From Candidatus Pacearchaeota archaeon UBA92 (GTDB lineage: Archaea; Nanobdellota; Nanobdellia; Pacearchaeales; GW2011-AR1), in assembly GCA_002497285.1 (NCBI GenBank), contig DANJ01000027.1:1-46249 (forward strand): a stretch of DNA of 46,249 bases, given 5' to 3'. Below are positions 32,299-40,049 of the stretch, piece after piece. A program made the position numbers and the translations under genes. The notes under the pieces were generated by a model. That model saw only the letters and a list, made by a program, of their open reading frames with translations, was not told the DNA's origin and did not search any database. The first letter of the stretch is position 1; each line of letters starts with the position of its first letter.

Positions 32299-32816
32299 AA
32301 ACCGATAAAAAGAAAAACATCGAGTTAACAAAAGAAGAGGCAGAAGCTCTTTACAAAATTATTAAAGAATATGAGAAAAATGCGCCTGAAAGCGATAAAG
32401 AGTATTATGATGATTATTACGATGAATATAAAACTCCTATAAAAAATAAAGTGACAAAGTCTATTCTAAATAAAATTACCAATTCGCTACCTAAAGAACA
32501 AAAAGAAGAAATAGACAAAGATTTCCTAAGGGAAAAATACCATAGCTTTAATACTGAGATTAACGAAAAAGTTTATTCTATCATTGAAAAAGCTTTCAAT
32601 CAGCTAAAAACAGCCGAAATAAAATACTTTAATATGGAAAGCGCAGAGTTTTCAAAGAGGAAACTTGATGTTTATTATAAATCAAGAAGATATGTCATAG
32701 GCTATTGCCATTTGAGAAAGGACATAAGAAAATTCAGAACTCATAGAATTGCATCAGCTAAATTAATAAGCGATAATTATAAAATCCCTGTGGATTTTAA
32801 TAAAAATAACTATTAA
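32295..32816 (+). CDS. WYL-domain protein
   Basis: A 173-aa protein. The C-terminal half (about 105-170) fits a WYL domain: AEIKYFNMESAEFSKRKLDV, then YKSRRYVIGYCHLRKDIRKF and RTHRIASAKL, with the conserved R..RI pattern. WYL domains sense nucleic-acid or nucleotide ligands and often regulate defence genes. No HTH is evident in the acidic, tyrosine-rich N-terminus, so it may not bind DNA itself. Coupled to hsdS by a 4-nt overlap. Confidence 0.72.
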   Translation: MKTDKKKNIELTKEEAEALYKIIKEYEKNAPESDKEYYDDYYDEYKTPIKNKVTKSILNKITNSLPKEQKEEIDKDFLREKYHSFNTEINEKVYSIIEKAFNQLKTAEIKYFNMESAEFSKRKLDVYYKSRRYVIGYCHLRKDIRKFRTHRIASAKLISDNYKIPVDFNKNNY

Positions 32817-32817
32817 A

Positions 32818-33177
32818 ATGACAAACGATAATGGATTAATTGATGAGTTTGAAAAACTTCAGGCATTAAAGAAAGAGATAGAACTGAAGGAAGAAGAGCT
32901 AAAGAGCAAAATCATTGAACTGGCGCAACAGAAGAATACGGAGATATTGTTTGGCACACATAAAAAATGTTCTATAAAAGAATATATAAAAGTAGTATAT
33001 CCGGAAGATAAGATCCTTCTTGCTAATCTAATTAAAGGCAAAGGGCTTTATGATACTTATTCTACTTTAAATTATATGAAACTAAATTCTGCAATTGCTA
33101 AAGGGACAATAGATTCAGAGATATCAAATTTAACTAAACGAGAGAAAGCCTTCAGGCTTTCTTTGAAGGACATATAA
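32818..33177 (+). CDS. Coiled-coil hypothetical protein
   Basis: A 119-aa protein starting with a coiled coil (about 9-40, FEKLQALKKEIELKEEELK), then an alpha/beta region around FGTHKKCSIKEYIKVVYPED and NLIKGKGLYDTYSTLNYMKL. I vaguely recognise the second part from phage- or plasmid-type small proteins but cannot name a family. Its stop overlaps the next short ORF (TAATG). Confidence 0.58.
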   Translation: MTNDNGLIDEFEKLQALKKEIELKEEELKSKIIELAQQKNTEILFGTHKKCSIKEYIKVVYPEDKILLANLIKGKGLYDTYSTLNYMKLNSAIAKGTIDSEISNLTKREKAFRLSLKDI

Positions 33178-33281
33178 TGACATCACAAAAACACAAAGAA
33201 TCTCATTATATTTGCCTATCATGTGGGGAATTATCTACCTTTAGCGAACAGTTGGAAGCAGTTGGAAACGGAGAAATATAG
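33177..33281 (+). CDS. Very small Cys-pair ORF
   Basis: A 34-aa ORF in a chain: its ATG overlaps the previous stop (TAATG), and its TAG is directly followed by the next ATG. It contains YICLSCGE, a CxxC pair that could be half of a zinc site. The tight spacing, not the sequence, is the main evidence. Confidence 0.4.
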   Translation: MTSQKHKESHYICLSCGELSTFSEQLEAVGNGEI

Positions 33282-33437
33282 ATGAGACTACAAAAACTTA
33301 AAAACCCTAAAAGACTTATAGAATCACTAGTAAAATTCAGTAAGGGGAGGCGTCTCGCTTTCGGACGGGACGGTGAGCCACTCCATTTAACTAAGGAGTT
33401 TGAGACTTTTTCTGGAAACTTTAGGGGTAGACTATGA
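33282..33437 (+). CDS. Small basic ORF with GC-rich core
   Basis: A 51-aa ORF preceded by GGAG (33270-33273) and overlapping the next ATG by ATGA. It starts basic (RLQKLKNPKRLIES). Its middle (about 33337-33388) is GC-rich for the window and could fold (GGAG ... CTCC with an inner GTCTCG/CGGGAC stem). It is the second such GC-rich small locus in the island, the other being near 28250. No family is recognised; an RNA role is possible. Confidence 0.4.
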   Translation: MRLQKLKNPKRLIESLVKFSKGRRLAFGRDGEPLHLTKEFETFSGNFRGRL

Positions 33438-34861
33438 ATAAACAAGAACTAGTAGAAAGATTACAAGATATTGAATGGGAAGATTTTGAAGTTAAAGAAG
33501 CAAAATCAGAAGTTCCTAAAAATAGTTGGGCAAGTGTTTCTGCATTTTCAAATACTAATGGGGGTTGGTTAGTTTTCGGAGTTAAAAAAGAGGGTAAAAA
33601 ATATTTTATTCAAGGGATAAAAACGCCAGAAAAAATTGAACAAGATTTTACCAATGTTTTGAGAAATAAAAGCAAATTTAATAAGATTATAGAGATAAAA
33701 TGTAAAAAGTATAATTTCGAAGGGAAAATTGTCCTTGGTTTTTACATTCCAAAAAAGCATGCAAGAGAAAAACCCATTTATTTTAATGACCCTAAAAACA
33801 CATTTATCCGAACAGGAAGCGGAGATCAAAGAGCAACACAGGAAGAGATAGATGCATTTTATAGAAATGCCTCTTTCGAAGAAAAGGATCAAGAGTCTAC
33901 TTCCTTTGAATTAAAGGATTTAGATAAGGAAACTGTGAAACAATATAGGAATTTTTTTGTTCAAATAAATCCAGCTCATAGATATAATACTTTGAATGAT
34001 AAAGAATTCTTGGAAAAAATTGGCATTGTAAAGGAAAATAAAGTAACTTTTGCAGGATTACTTTTGTTCGGAACAGAAGATAATATTGCCGAGGCGATTC
34101 CGACTTATAGGTTGGAATATTTAGAAATTCCAGGCACATCTTATGAAGATGCTTCAGCAAGGTATAATTATAGGATTTCTTCTGAAAGGAATTTGTTTTT
34201 GAGCTTTTTTGATATCTACGAAAGGCTAATGAGGCAAATTGAAATACCTTTCTCTATCAAACAAGGAGTTCGAGATGATGATCCGCCCCAATTACAGGCA
34301 TTAAGAGAAGCTTTGGTAAATTTAATAATTAACACTGATTATTTTAGTAAAACCACTTCCAGAATCAGAATTTTTAAAGATAGGTTTGAATTCTTTAATC
34401 CAGGAGCTCTTCCAAAGAAAATAGAATTAATTCTTAAGGAAGATTTTTCTTTGCCAAGAAATCCTATAATCGCAAAGGCTTTTAGATTTTTAAGATTTTC
34501 AGAGAATATAGGTTCAGGATTTCATAAAATGATTAATGGGTGGAATAAACGGTATAATGTTAAACCCATAATTGAAGGGGACTTTGATTATTATAAAATT
34601 ACTTTTCCATTAGATAAAAGTGTTACTACCACTAAAACTACCACATATACTACCACTAAAACTACTATTAAAGGAGATGACAAAGAAAAGGAAATTTTAG
34701 AATTAATAGAAAATAATCCCTACTTAAGTGCTGAAGAGATTGCCACGCAAGTAAATTTAACTAGAGAAGGGGTTAGATATCATTTAAAGAATTTAAAGAA
34801 AAAGGGAAGAATTAGAAGAGAGGGGCATGGGAAGGGCGGAAGCTGGGAGATATTGAAATAA
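33434..34861 (+). CDS. AlbA/Schlafen-type ATP-binding protein with C-terminal winged helix
   Basis: A 475-aa protein. Residues about 15-150 fit the Schlafen AlbA_2 domain (FEVKEAKSE; SAFSNTNGGWLVFGVKK). Residues about 280-375 fit the COG2865 HATPase region (ALREALVNLIINTDY; FEFFNPGALP; NIGSGFHKM). The usual N-x-x-x-H-R-D-Y reads N-L-I-I-N-T-D-Y, so His-Arg is lost. A Thr-Lys-rich linker (about 396-413) leads to a C-terminal winged helix (LSAEEIATQVNLTREGVRYH). Such proteins are common in defence islands; the function is not established. It lies directly before hsdM. Confidence 0.82.
   Translation: MNKQELVERLQDIEWEDFEVKEAKSEVPKNSWASVSAFSNTNGGWLVFGVKKEGKKYFIQGIKTPEKIEQDFTNVLRNKSKFNKIIEIKCKKYNFEGKIVLGFYIPKKHAREKPIYFNDPKNTFIRTGSGDQRATQEEIDAFYRNASFEEKDQESTSFELKDLDKETVKQYRNFFVQINPAHRYNTLNDKEFLEKIGIVKENKVTFAGLLLFGTEDNIAEAIPTYRLEYLEIPGTSYEDASARYNYRISSERNLFLSFFDIYERLMRQIEIPFSIKQGVRDDDPPQLQALREALVNLIINTDYFSKTTSRIRIFKDRFEFFNPGALPKKIELILKEDFSLPRNPIIAKAFRFLRFSENIGSGFHKMINGWNKRYNVKPIIEGDFDYYKITFPLDKSVTTTKTTTYTTTKTTIKGDDKEKEILELIENNPYLSAEEIATQVNLTREGVRYHLKNLKKKGRIRREGHGKGGSWEILK
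34619..34671 (+). repeat. Low-complexity ACTACCACTAAA-type repeat
   Basis: Imperfect copies of ACTACCACTAAAACTAC encode a Thr-Thr-Thr-Lys linker between the ATPase-like domain and the winged helix of the 33434-34861 gene. Such a repeat could vary in copy number between strains. Confidence 0.55.
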
Positions 34862-34862
34862 G

Positions 34863-36362
34863 ATGTTACACAATGAATTAAAATCAAAGGTGCAGAGACT
34901 TTGGGATAAGTTTTGGAGCGGAGGTATTAGCAATCCTCTTCAGGCGATTGAACAGATTTCGTATTTGATATTTATGAAGCGTCTTGAGGATGATGATACT
35001 AGGAAACATCAGGAAGGAACGTTGACAGGCGAGAAGTATAAGTCTATGTTTAAGGGTCACGAGGATTGCAAATGGTCTGAATGGTCTAATTATTCTGCCG
35101 ATAAGATAATAGATCATGTAAGAGATAAGGTATTTCCATTTTTGAGGGGGCTTGATAATGGAGATTCTTTCTATTCTAAATATATGAGAAATGCCAATTT
35201 TGAGATCCCTACTGCTTCTTTGTTGATTGAGGCTGTTAAGATAATTAATGATATGCATATTAAAGAGCAAAATGCAGACACCCAAGGAGACATTTATGAG
35301 TTTTTACTCTCAGAATTACAAACTGCAGGTAAGAATGGTCAGTTTAGGACTCCTAGACATATAATCAAGATGATGATTGAGATGACTAATCCAGAGTATG
35401 GAGATAGAATTTTAGATCCTGCTTGTGGGACTTCAGGATTTTTAGTTAATGCTTATGAACATATTTTAAGAAATAATACCTCTAAGGATTTGATAAAAGT
35501 GGATGATGAGGGAAATGAGTATAATTTCAAGGGAGATAAGTTAAATGCCAAGCAAAAGCAGATGTTAGATGAGGAATCTATCTATGGATATGATATAGAT
35601 CAGACCATGGTTAGAATAGCTTTAATGAATCTAATAATGCATGGAATATCAAGACCCAATATACAACAACTCAATACTTTGTCAAAGAGATATAATGAGG
35701 ACAATACCTATGATATTATTCTGGCAAATCCTCCATTTAAGGGTTCTATAGATGAATCTGAAATGAGTGATAATTTTAGGATAAAGACCAAGAAAACTGA
35801 AATTCTTTTCTTAGAACTTATGTATAATTCTTTGGCTAATGGGGGAAGATGTGCGGTAATAGTTCCAGATGGAGTTTTATTTGGAGGATCTAATGCTCAT
35901 AAGCAGGTAAGGAATTTACTTCTTGAAAGATGCAGGTTAGATGCAGTTATTTCTATGCCTTCAGGAATATTTAAGCCATATGCTGGGGTTTCTACAGCAG
36001 TTTTATTCTTTACAAAAGGGGAGCCAACACAGAAAGTATGGTTTTATGACATGGAAGCGGATGGTTTTAGCTTAGATGATAAACGGACTAAAACTGATAA
36101 AAATGATATTCCTGATATTATTGGTAGATTTAGAAAGAGAAAAGAGGAGAAAAATGAAGATAGAAAAAATAAGAATTTTTTTGTTCCAATTGAGGAAATA
36201 AAACAGAATGATTATGATTTAAGCATTTCTAAATATAAGAAGTATGAAGAAGAAGAAATTGTTTACAGGTCTAGTGAGGAAATATTGAAAGAATCTTTGA
36301 TGTTAAATGAAGAACTTAAGGCAGGTTTAGAAGAATTGACTAAGAGTTTAAATGTTAATTAA
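34863..36362 (+). CDS. hsdM: Type I restriction enzyme methylase subunit
   Basis: A 499-aa N6-adenine methyltransferase. It has an N-terminal HsdM helical bundle (about 1-140). The SAM motif DPACGTSGFLV (185-195) and catalytic NPPF (289-292) are both intact. It modifies the sites recognised by HsdS. It starts one base after the AlbA/Schlafen-type gene and ends overlapping the convergent radC by 8 bp. It lies last in the island, whereas M, S and R genes are usually contiguous. Confidence 0.95.
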   Translation: MLHNELKSKVQRLWDKFWSGGISNPLQAIEQISYLIFMKRLEDDDTRKHQEGTLTGEKYKSMFKGHEDCKWSEWSNYSADKIIDHVRDKVFPFLRGLDNGDSFYSKYMRNANFEIPTASLLIEAVKIINDMHIKEQNADTQGDIYEFLLSELQTAGKNGQFRTPRHIIKMMIEMTNPEYGDRILDPACGTSGFLVNAYEHILRNNTSKDLIKVDDEGNEYNFKGDKLNAKQKQMLDEESIYGYDIDQTMVRIALMNLIMHGISRPNIQQLNTLSKRYNEDNTYDIILANPPFKGSIDESEMSDNFRIKTKKTEILFLELMYNSLANGGRCAVIVPDGVLFGGSNAHKQVRNLLLERCRLDAVISMPSGIFKPYAGVSTAVLFFTKGEPTQKVWFYDMEADGFSLDDKRTKTDKNDIPDIIGRFRKRKEEKNEDRKNKNFFVPIEEIKQNDYDLSISKYKKYEEEEIVYRSSEEILKESLMLNEELKAGLEELTKSLNVN

Positions 36363-37032
36363 GAAAAGGAAAACGACTTTCTTTGAAACTGAAGTAAGAA
36401 GGATTTCCTAAGACAATATGATCTATTACCTTTATATTTACTAAATCTCCTGTTTTTGTTATTCTCTTCGTAATCTCAATATCTTCCTGACTTGGCTCTG
36501 GGTTTCCTGAAGGATGATTGTGCAGGATTATAATCTTGCTTGAGGAGTTTTTTATTGCATCTTTGAAGACTTCTCTGGGATGGATGATTGCGGAATCTAA
36601 GATGCCTTTGCTAATTAGCTGTTCTTTTATTATATTATTCTGGCTGTTAAGCATTAGCACCCAAAACTCTTCTTGCTTTTTGTCTTTTAGCCTGTCGTGA
36701 AAGAGGTCGAATACGTCTTTGGCTTGTGTGATTTTCTTTATGGGGTGTTTGGCTTGGGCGTGCCGCTTGGCTAGTTCTGAAATTGTTAGAATTTGCATGG
36801 CTTTGCTTGGACCGATGCCTTTTATCTTCTGTAATTCTGCAAGAGATGAGCTGAACAGGTTTTCTAAGGGATATTCTTTTAGCATTCTATTTGCCATGTC
36901 TGTGACGTTTTCATTAATAGTTCCGGTTCTAAGAATTATCGCGAAAAGCTCCGCATCGCTCAAGGCCTCTACTCCATGGCGAAGGAAACGTTCTCTTGGT
37001 TTGCTGGAATCGGGGAGGTCGCGGATTCTCAT
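36355..37032 (-). CDS. radC: RadC-type JAB-domain protein
   Basis: A 225-aa RadC. A helix-hairpin-helix (about 60-90, LAELQKIKGIGPSKA) is followed by a JAMM/MPN+ core (EEFWVLMLN, then H171-N-H-P-S-G ... D184) with all zinc ligands. RadC proteins are common beside mobile and restriction loci; their role in DNA repair is disputed. A TATA-like ATTTATTTAA lies about 27 nt before the ATG. Overlaps hsdM convergently. Confidence 0.92.
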   Translation of the reverse strand: MRIRDLPDSSKPRERFLRHGVEALSDAELFAIILRTGTINENVTDMANRMLKEYPLENLFSSSLAELQKIKGIGPSKAMQILTISELAKRHAQAKHPIKKITQAKDVFDLFHDRLKDKKQEEFWVLMLNSQNNIIKEQLISKGILDSAIIHPREVFKDAIKNSSSKIIILHNHPSGNPEPSQEDIEITKRITKTGDLVNIKVIDHIVLGNPSYFSFKESRFPFLN

Positions 37033-37095
37033 GATGCGATTTAGAACGAAAAGAATTTATTTAACTCTTATTATTGGGTTTTGGATTATTCCAGA

Positions 37096-37470
37096 TTAAA
37101 CAGGAACCATCATCGTCTGTTGAGGAAGGTTTTGCGTGTTTTCCTGAACAATAATCGGATTAACTTCTCTAATCTGATTCCTTATCATTACCTCATAGAA
37201 TAACCTTAGTTCGATAGTGTTTTCCTCAATTTTGGCTTCAAATTTCCATTTTGGTATTTGTCTTAGATAGATTTTGTCTACTCTAAAGAACTTAGAGGCA
37301 TCAAATATCTGAATTCCAACTATATATCTATCTTCATCTATATCAACTACCATATTCTGAAATTCCAAGGAAAAGTCATATTCCCTGTTTTTTACTTTAA
37401 AGAATAGAATATCATTTACAAAATCATAGTCCATTTCGCCTTTTCCTTGTAAATGCCTTTTTTGTTCCAT
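37096..37470 (-). CDS. DUF2283 protein (pair 2)
   Basis: A 124-aa protein with the DUF2283 pattern MDYDFVNDILFFKV, then MVVDIDEDRYIVGIQIFDAS. A Gln/Pro-rich tail (TQNLPQQTMMVPV) is not seen in the pair-1 copy. It begins one base after its DUF4258-like neighbour, the same gene order as the pair at 26815-27452, though the sequences have diverged strongly. Confidence 0.8.
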   Translation of the reverse strand: MEQKRHLQGKGEMDYDFVNDILFFKVKNREYDFSLEFQNMVVDIDEDRYIVGIQIFDASKFFRVDKIYLRQIPKWKFEAKIEENTIELRLFYEVMIRNQIREVNPIIVQENTQNLPQQTMMVPV

Positions 37471-37471
37471 G

Positions 37472-37789
37472 TTATATTCTTGGTATATTTGTGAAGTAAA
37501 ACGACACTATTTTAATCTTTTGGTGTTGAATATCTGCTATTATTCTCATTGTCTTTTTCTCATGCTTATAGAAGACAGCGTAGTTTCCATTATTTTGGAT
37601 TCCTACCATGACTGGAGTATCATATAGGATATATTCTCTAAGCTTCTCACATTTAAATATCTTCCTTTGTTTTTCACTAAGTCTGAAAAAAGTATGGTCT
37701 GTGCATTCAATCTGCTCTGGCTTGTAATCTCGGATTATACTGAGAAACTCCTCAATTTCTATCTTTCTGGCTATTATATTGCCATACAT
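37472..37789 (-). CDS. DUF4258-like protein (pair 2)
   Basis: A 105-aa protein. ECTDHTFFRLSEKQRKIF corresponds to the conserved H-x-x-x-R-x-x-E/Q-R region of DUF4258-like toxins, followed by an alpha/beta part (MVGIQNNGNYAVFYKH, MRIIADIQHQKIKIVSFYF). It precedes the DUF2283 gene as in pair 1. The promoter is unclear; a GGATG lies at the start. Confidence 0.62.
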   Translation of the reverse strand: MYGNIIARKIEIEEFLSIIRDYKPEQIECTDHTFFRLSEKQRKIFKCEKLREYILYDTPVMVGIQNNGNYAVFYKHEKKTMRIIADIQHQKIKIVSFYFTNIPRI

Positions 37790-37823
37790 CCTTTTTTAGA
37801 GCATGTGGAGATTCTAATTTTTC

Positions 37824-37922
37824 CTATTTTGTTTCAGAGGCTTTTCTAAGGATTTCATGCACTATTGCATTAGACAAGTTTCCGATGATCAGCTTAATGA
37901 GCTTTTTCCTGTTTTGTGGCAT
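37824..37922 (-). CDS. Short ORF overlapping the nucleotidyltransferase 3' end
   Basis: A 32-aa ORF (NRKKLIKLIIGNLSNAIVHE core) starting inside the upstream gene with a 29-nt overlap. I recall longer small proteins with a similar L-I-G-N-x-x-N-A-x-x-H core, so this may be a truncated antitoxin- or toxin-like partner: the frame stays open for another 22 codons after the TAG. The same overlap layout is seen at 22722-23698. Confidence 0.45.
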   Translation of the reverse strand: MPQNRKKLIKLIIGNLSNAIVHEILRKASETK

Positions 37923-38691
37923 TTTCTATTACCTCTCTTTCTAATCTAAGATGGAATGTGCGATATTTTCCTGAAATATTCTTGCCTATAAGATTATTTT
38001 TCAGGTCTTCGGCAGTTGTTCCTAGCTCTTTTAATATTTCTTTTTCTATCCATGCATCTGAAATCGGCTTATTATGGATAAACAGGTAAATGGCTACAGC
38101 GTTTCTTATCAGTTTATACTTATCTTTTCCATAAAGATTGTCAAAATTGTCTATCAATGTCTTGCTTTTTATCAGTTGAGCATCAAGATACTTATAGTCT
38201 AATTTTATTCTGGGCAATGGAGGAATTCTTCTTTTTGAAATGCTTTTGCTGGTTATCATTCTCCAGACAGGATCTATTTCAAGAGCTTTTTTGAATGAGC
38301 TATCGCTTAATAAAATTAAATGGGTGTTTATCTTTAGTTTTTCTTCTATTCTTTTTTGTATTGTTTTACCCTGGCTTTCATCTTCTTCTGTTAAGATTAA
38401 AAGGTCAATATCGTTAAAATTGAAACCTTTGTTCAGGAAAGATCCAGTTACTATTATGTTCTCATAATCAATGTTAGACTCTATTATGCTGATTATCCTG
38501 GATATTATTTCAAGTTTTATGGGCTCAATGTCTTTTATGCCGTAAAAATATAGCTTTTCATCCTTCTTTTCTTTTTCCCGGTGCAGGGGAGTTATGACTG
38601 CATATTCCCCAATGTTCAGAATGGCCCTTTGTTTGGGCAGGTAAATCTGATCCATTTTGCTTCCCTTACTTATTTTAGCTATTATCTCCAT
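37894..38691 (-). CDS. AbrB-like/nucleotidyltransferase protein
   Basis: A 265-aa protein: residues 1-35 look like an AbrB-type DNA-binding hairpin (AKISKGSKMDQIYLPKQRA). GSF (83-85) and D-I-D (94-96) mark a minimal nucleotidyltransferase site. The C-terminal part is helical. It is related in layout to the gene at 22937-23698 but diverged. Two TATTACGTAA units immediately precede the ATG. Probably a self-regulated toxin-antitoxin component with the overlapping short ORF. Confidence 0.78.
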   Translation of the reverse strand: MEIIAKISKGSKMDQIYLPKQRAILNIGEYAVITPLHREKEKKDEKLYFYGIKDIEPIKLEIISRIISIIESNIDYENIIVTGSFLNKGFNFNDIDLLILTEEDESQGKTIQKRIEEKLKINTHLILLSDSSFKKALEIDPVWRMITSKSISKRRIPPLPRIKLDYKYLDAQLIKSKTLIDNFDNLYGKDKYKLIRNAVAIYLFIHNKPISDAWIEKEILKELGTTAEDLKNNLIGKNISGKYRTFHLRLEREVIENATKQEKAH

Positions 38692-38720
38692 ATTACGTAA
38701 TATTACGTAATCTATATAAA
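38691..38720 (-). promoter_or_regulatory. Promoter with tandem TTACGTAA palindromes
   Basis: TATTACGTAA occurs twice in a row (38691-38710), each holding the palindrome TTACGTAA, 10 bp apart. It lies between the ATG at 38691 and a TATATAAA-type box (38713-38720) centred 26 nt from it. A likely operator for the encoded AbrB-like domain. Confidence 0.65.
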
Positions 38721-38767
38721 TGTTTTCTTTTCGGCTTGTGAGAAACTGACTACGAAGATTTAAATAC

Positions 38768-38781
38768 CTACTATGTAGTAG
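38768..38781 (+). promoter_or_regulatory. Inverted repeat CTACTA-TG-TAGTAG at the promoter of the 38788 gene
   Basis: The inverted repeat lies between a TTTAAATA box (38759-38766, centred 26 nt before the ATG) and the start codon, the position expected for a repressor site. Confidence 0.5.
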
Positions 38782-38787
38782 TTATAT

Positions 38788-39405
38788 ATGAAGAAAATGA
38801 AGTGTAAGGAGCCTAGGGGACTTATGAATCCCATGAGGCTGTTGGGAATTTTTATTGTAGTTGTAGCTTTTGGGCTTATTGCTTCAGCTTCTATTGTATC
38901 TGCGCAGGAAGCTGTTCTTAAGACAATTGTTGATAATAGAAATTGTCCTTTAATTGCGGATGGCAGGACTGAATATAGACTGGATGTTGGGCTTGATAAT
39001 ACTGGACTTAGTGAGGCTACAGATGGCGCGAGATGGAGGGTCACGACTCCGGAAGGATTGATCTTTAATGTTACAAGAGTTCAGGGTACAGAGGAAAATA
39101 GGCCTGAAAGAGACTTTTTTATTGGCAGAGGGATGTATTATGAGTATGTCATGCCTAGATTTAATCAATTGCATGCAAGGCTTGTAGATCTTGGACAGGG
39201 AGTTTATCATGGGGAAGGGAATCTGGTTAGTTATTGGTTTACCATTGCACCTATTCAGGAAAATTACATTGCTGCTAGTTTCAATCTGACGGTTGTTGAG
39301 ATATTTTCTCCTGGGGGAAGCCCACAGCCTTATAGGATAGAGAATCAGAATTTTGTTGTTGTAAGGAAAGGTTTTCCTGTGATGAGTTCTAAGTGCGCGA
39401 GATAA
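38788..39405 (+). CDS. Exported protein of unknown function
   Basis: A 205-aa protein with a signal or anchor helix (about 17-38, LLGIFIVVVAFGLIASASIV, then SAQ-like cleavage context). The mature part looks beta-rich with several N-x-T/S sites, and has two Cys (at about 53 and near the end) that could pair. No family is recognised. Control by an inverted repeat at the promoter is unusual for a housekeeping secreted protein. Confidence 0.68.
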   Translation: MKKMKCKEPRGLMNPMRLLGIFIVVVAFGLIASASIVSAQEAVLKTIVDNRNCPLIADGRTEYRLDVGLDNTGLSEATDGARWRVTTPEGLIFNVTRVQGTEENRPERDFFIGRGMYYEYVMPRFNQLHARLVDLGQGVYHGEGNLVSYWFTIAPIQENYIAASFNLTVVEIFSPGGSPQPYRIENQNFVVVRKGFPVMSSKCAR

Positions 39406-39429
39406 ATGATTGCCTAATTATGGTGCTCT

Positions 39430-39753
39430 CTAATATCCGAATCTCTTTTCATATTCTTTATGGTCCATCCATTCAAGGATGATTGTTAATATCATGATAT
39501 CTCCGCCGATAATTGAATAAATAAGCCTCCATGAATTCGGCAGATTATACTTCCAGGCATTATGGATATTGAACTTTTTTACATATTCTTTAGGAATTAA
39601 TCTTTTTGGAATTTGAATTCCACAGAATGGATTGTCTTTTATATCTTGAAGGGCTCTTTCTAAAAATTTTTTAAGTACTGGATCATTAAGATCGTCAAAT
39701 GCTTTCTTTACTCCAGGGTTTGCAAATTGAACTTCACAAGGTTTTTTTATCAT
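39430..39753 (-). CDS. RelE-family toxin
   Basis: A 107-aa RelE/ParE-superfamily protein: LKKFLERALQDIKDNPFCG, then KYNLPNSWRLIYSI and the C-terminal EWMDHKEYEKRFGY, a classic RelE-type ending. RelE toxins cleave mRNA on the ribosome. The ATG lies within the upstream HTH gene (20-nt overlap), so antitoxin and toxin are coupled. Confidence 0.85.
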   Translation of the reverse strand: MIKKPCEVQFANPGVKKAFDDLNDPVLKKFLERALQDIKDNPFCGIQIPKRLIPKEYVKKFNIHNAWKYNLPNSWRLIYSIIGGDIMILTIILEWMDHKEYEKRFGY

Positions 39754-40048
39754 GAGGTCTTTTCCAGATTAAACGGGCTTGTTTCAGCCTTTCTTGAGCT
39801 TCTTTAGGATAGAATATCCATCCTATTTTCCCTTCCGAATCAACAGAGATTTTTCCAGAAATCAGAAGATAGTCTAGGGCAATACTGAATGTTTGATACA
39901 TCATTTTTCTAGGTAAATTTTCCCATAATTGTTTCTTTTTGTATTCTCCATCATTTTCTTTTATGAATTCCTCTATCATTAGGATTGTATCCAATCTTGG
40001 ATATCGCAGGGAAGGTTTTTTTTTGATGATTTCTATAAGCTTTTCCAT
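39734..40048 (-). CDS. HTH antitoxin-like protein
   Basis: A 104-aa protein with a winged-helix look (RLDTILMIEEFIKENDGEYK; KKQLWENLPRKMMYQTFSIA; LLISGKISVDSEGKIGW). It precedes and overlaps the RelE gene. A perfect 20-bp palindrome lies just before its ATG, so it is probably the autoregulating antitoxin. Confidence 0.75.
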   Translation of the reverse strand: MEKLIEIIKKKPSLRYPRLDTILMIEEFIKENDGEYKKKQLWENLPRKMMYQTFSIALDYLLISGKISVDSEGKIGWIFYPKEAQERLKQARLIWKRPHDKKTL

Positions 40049-40049
40049 G

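Noticed and set aside
34619..34671. CRISPR-like short repeats
   Set aside because: The units are imperfect, in frame, without spacers, and encode a Thr-Lys linker. No CRISPR array or cas gene was seen anywhere in the window.
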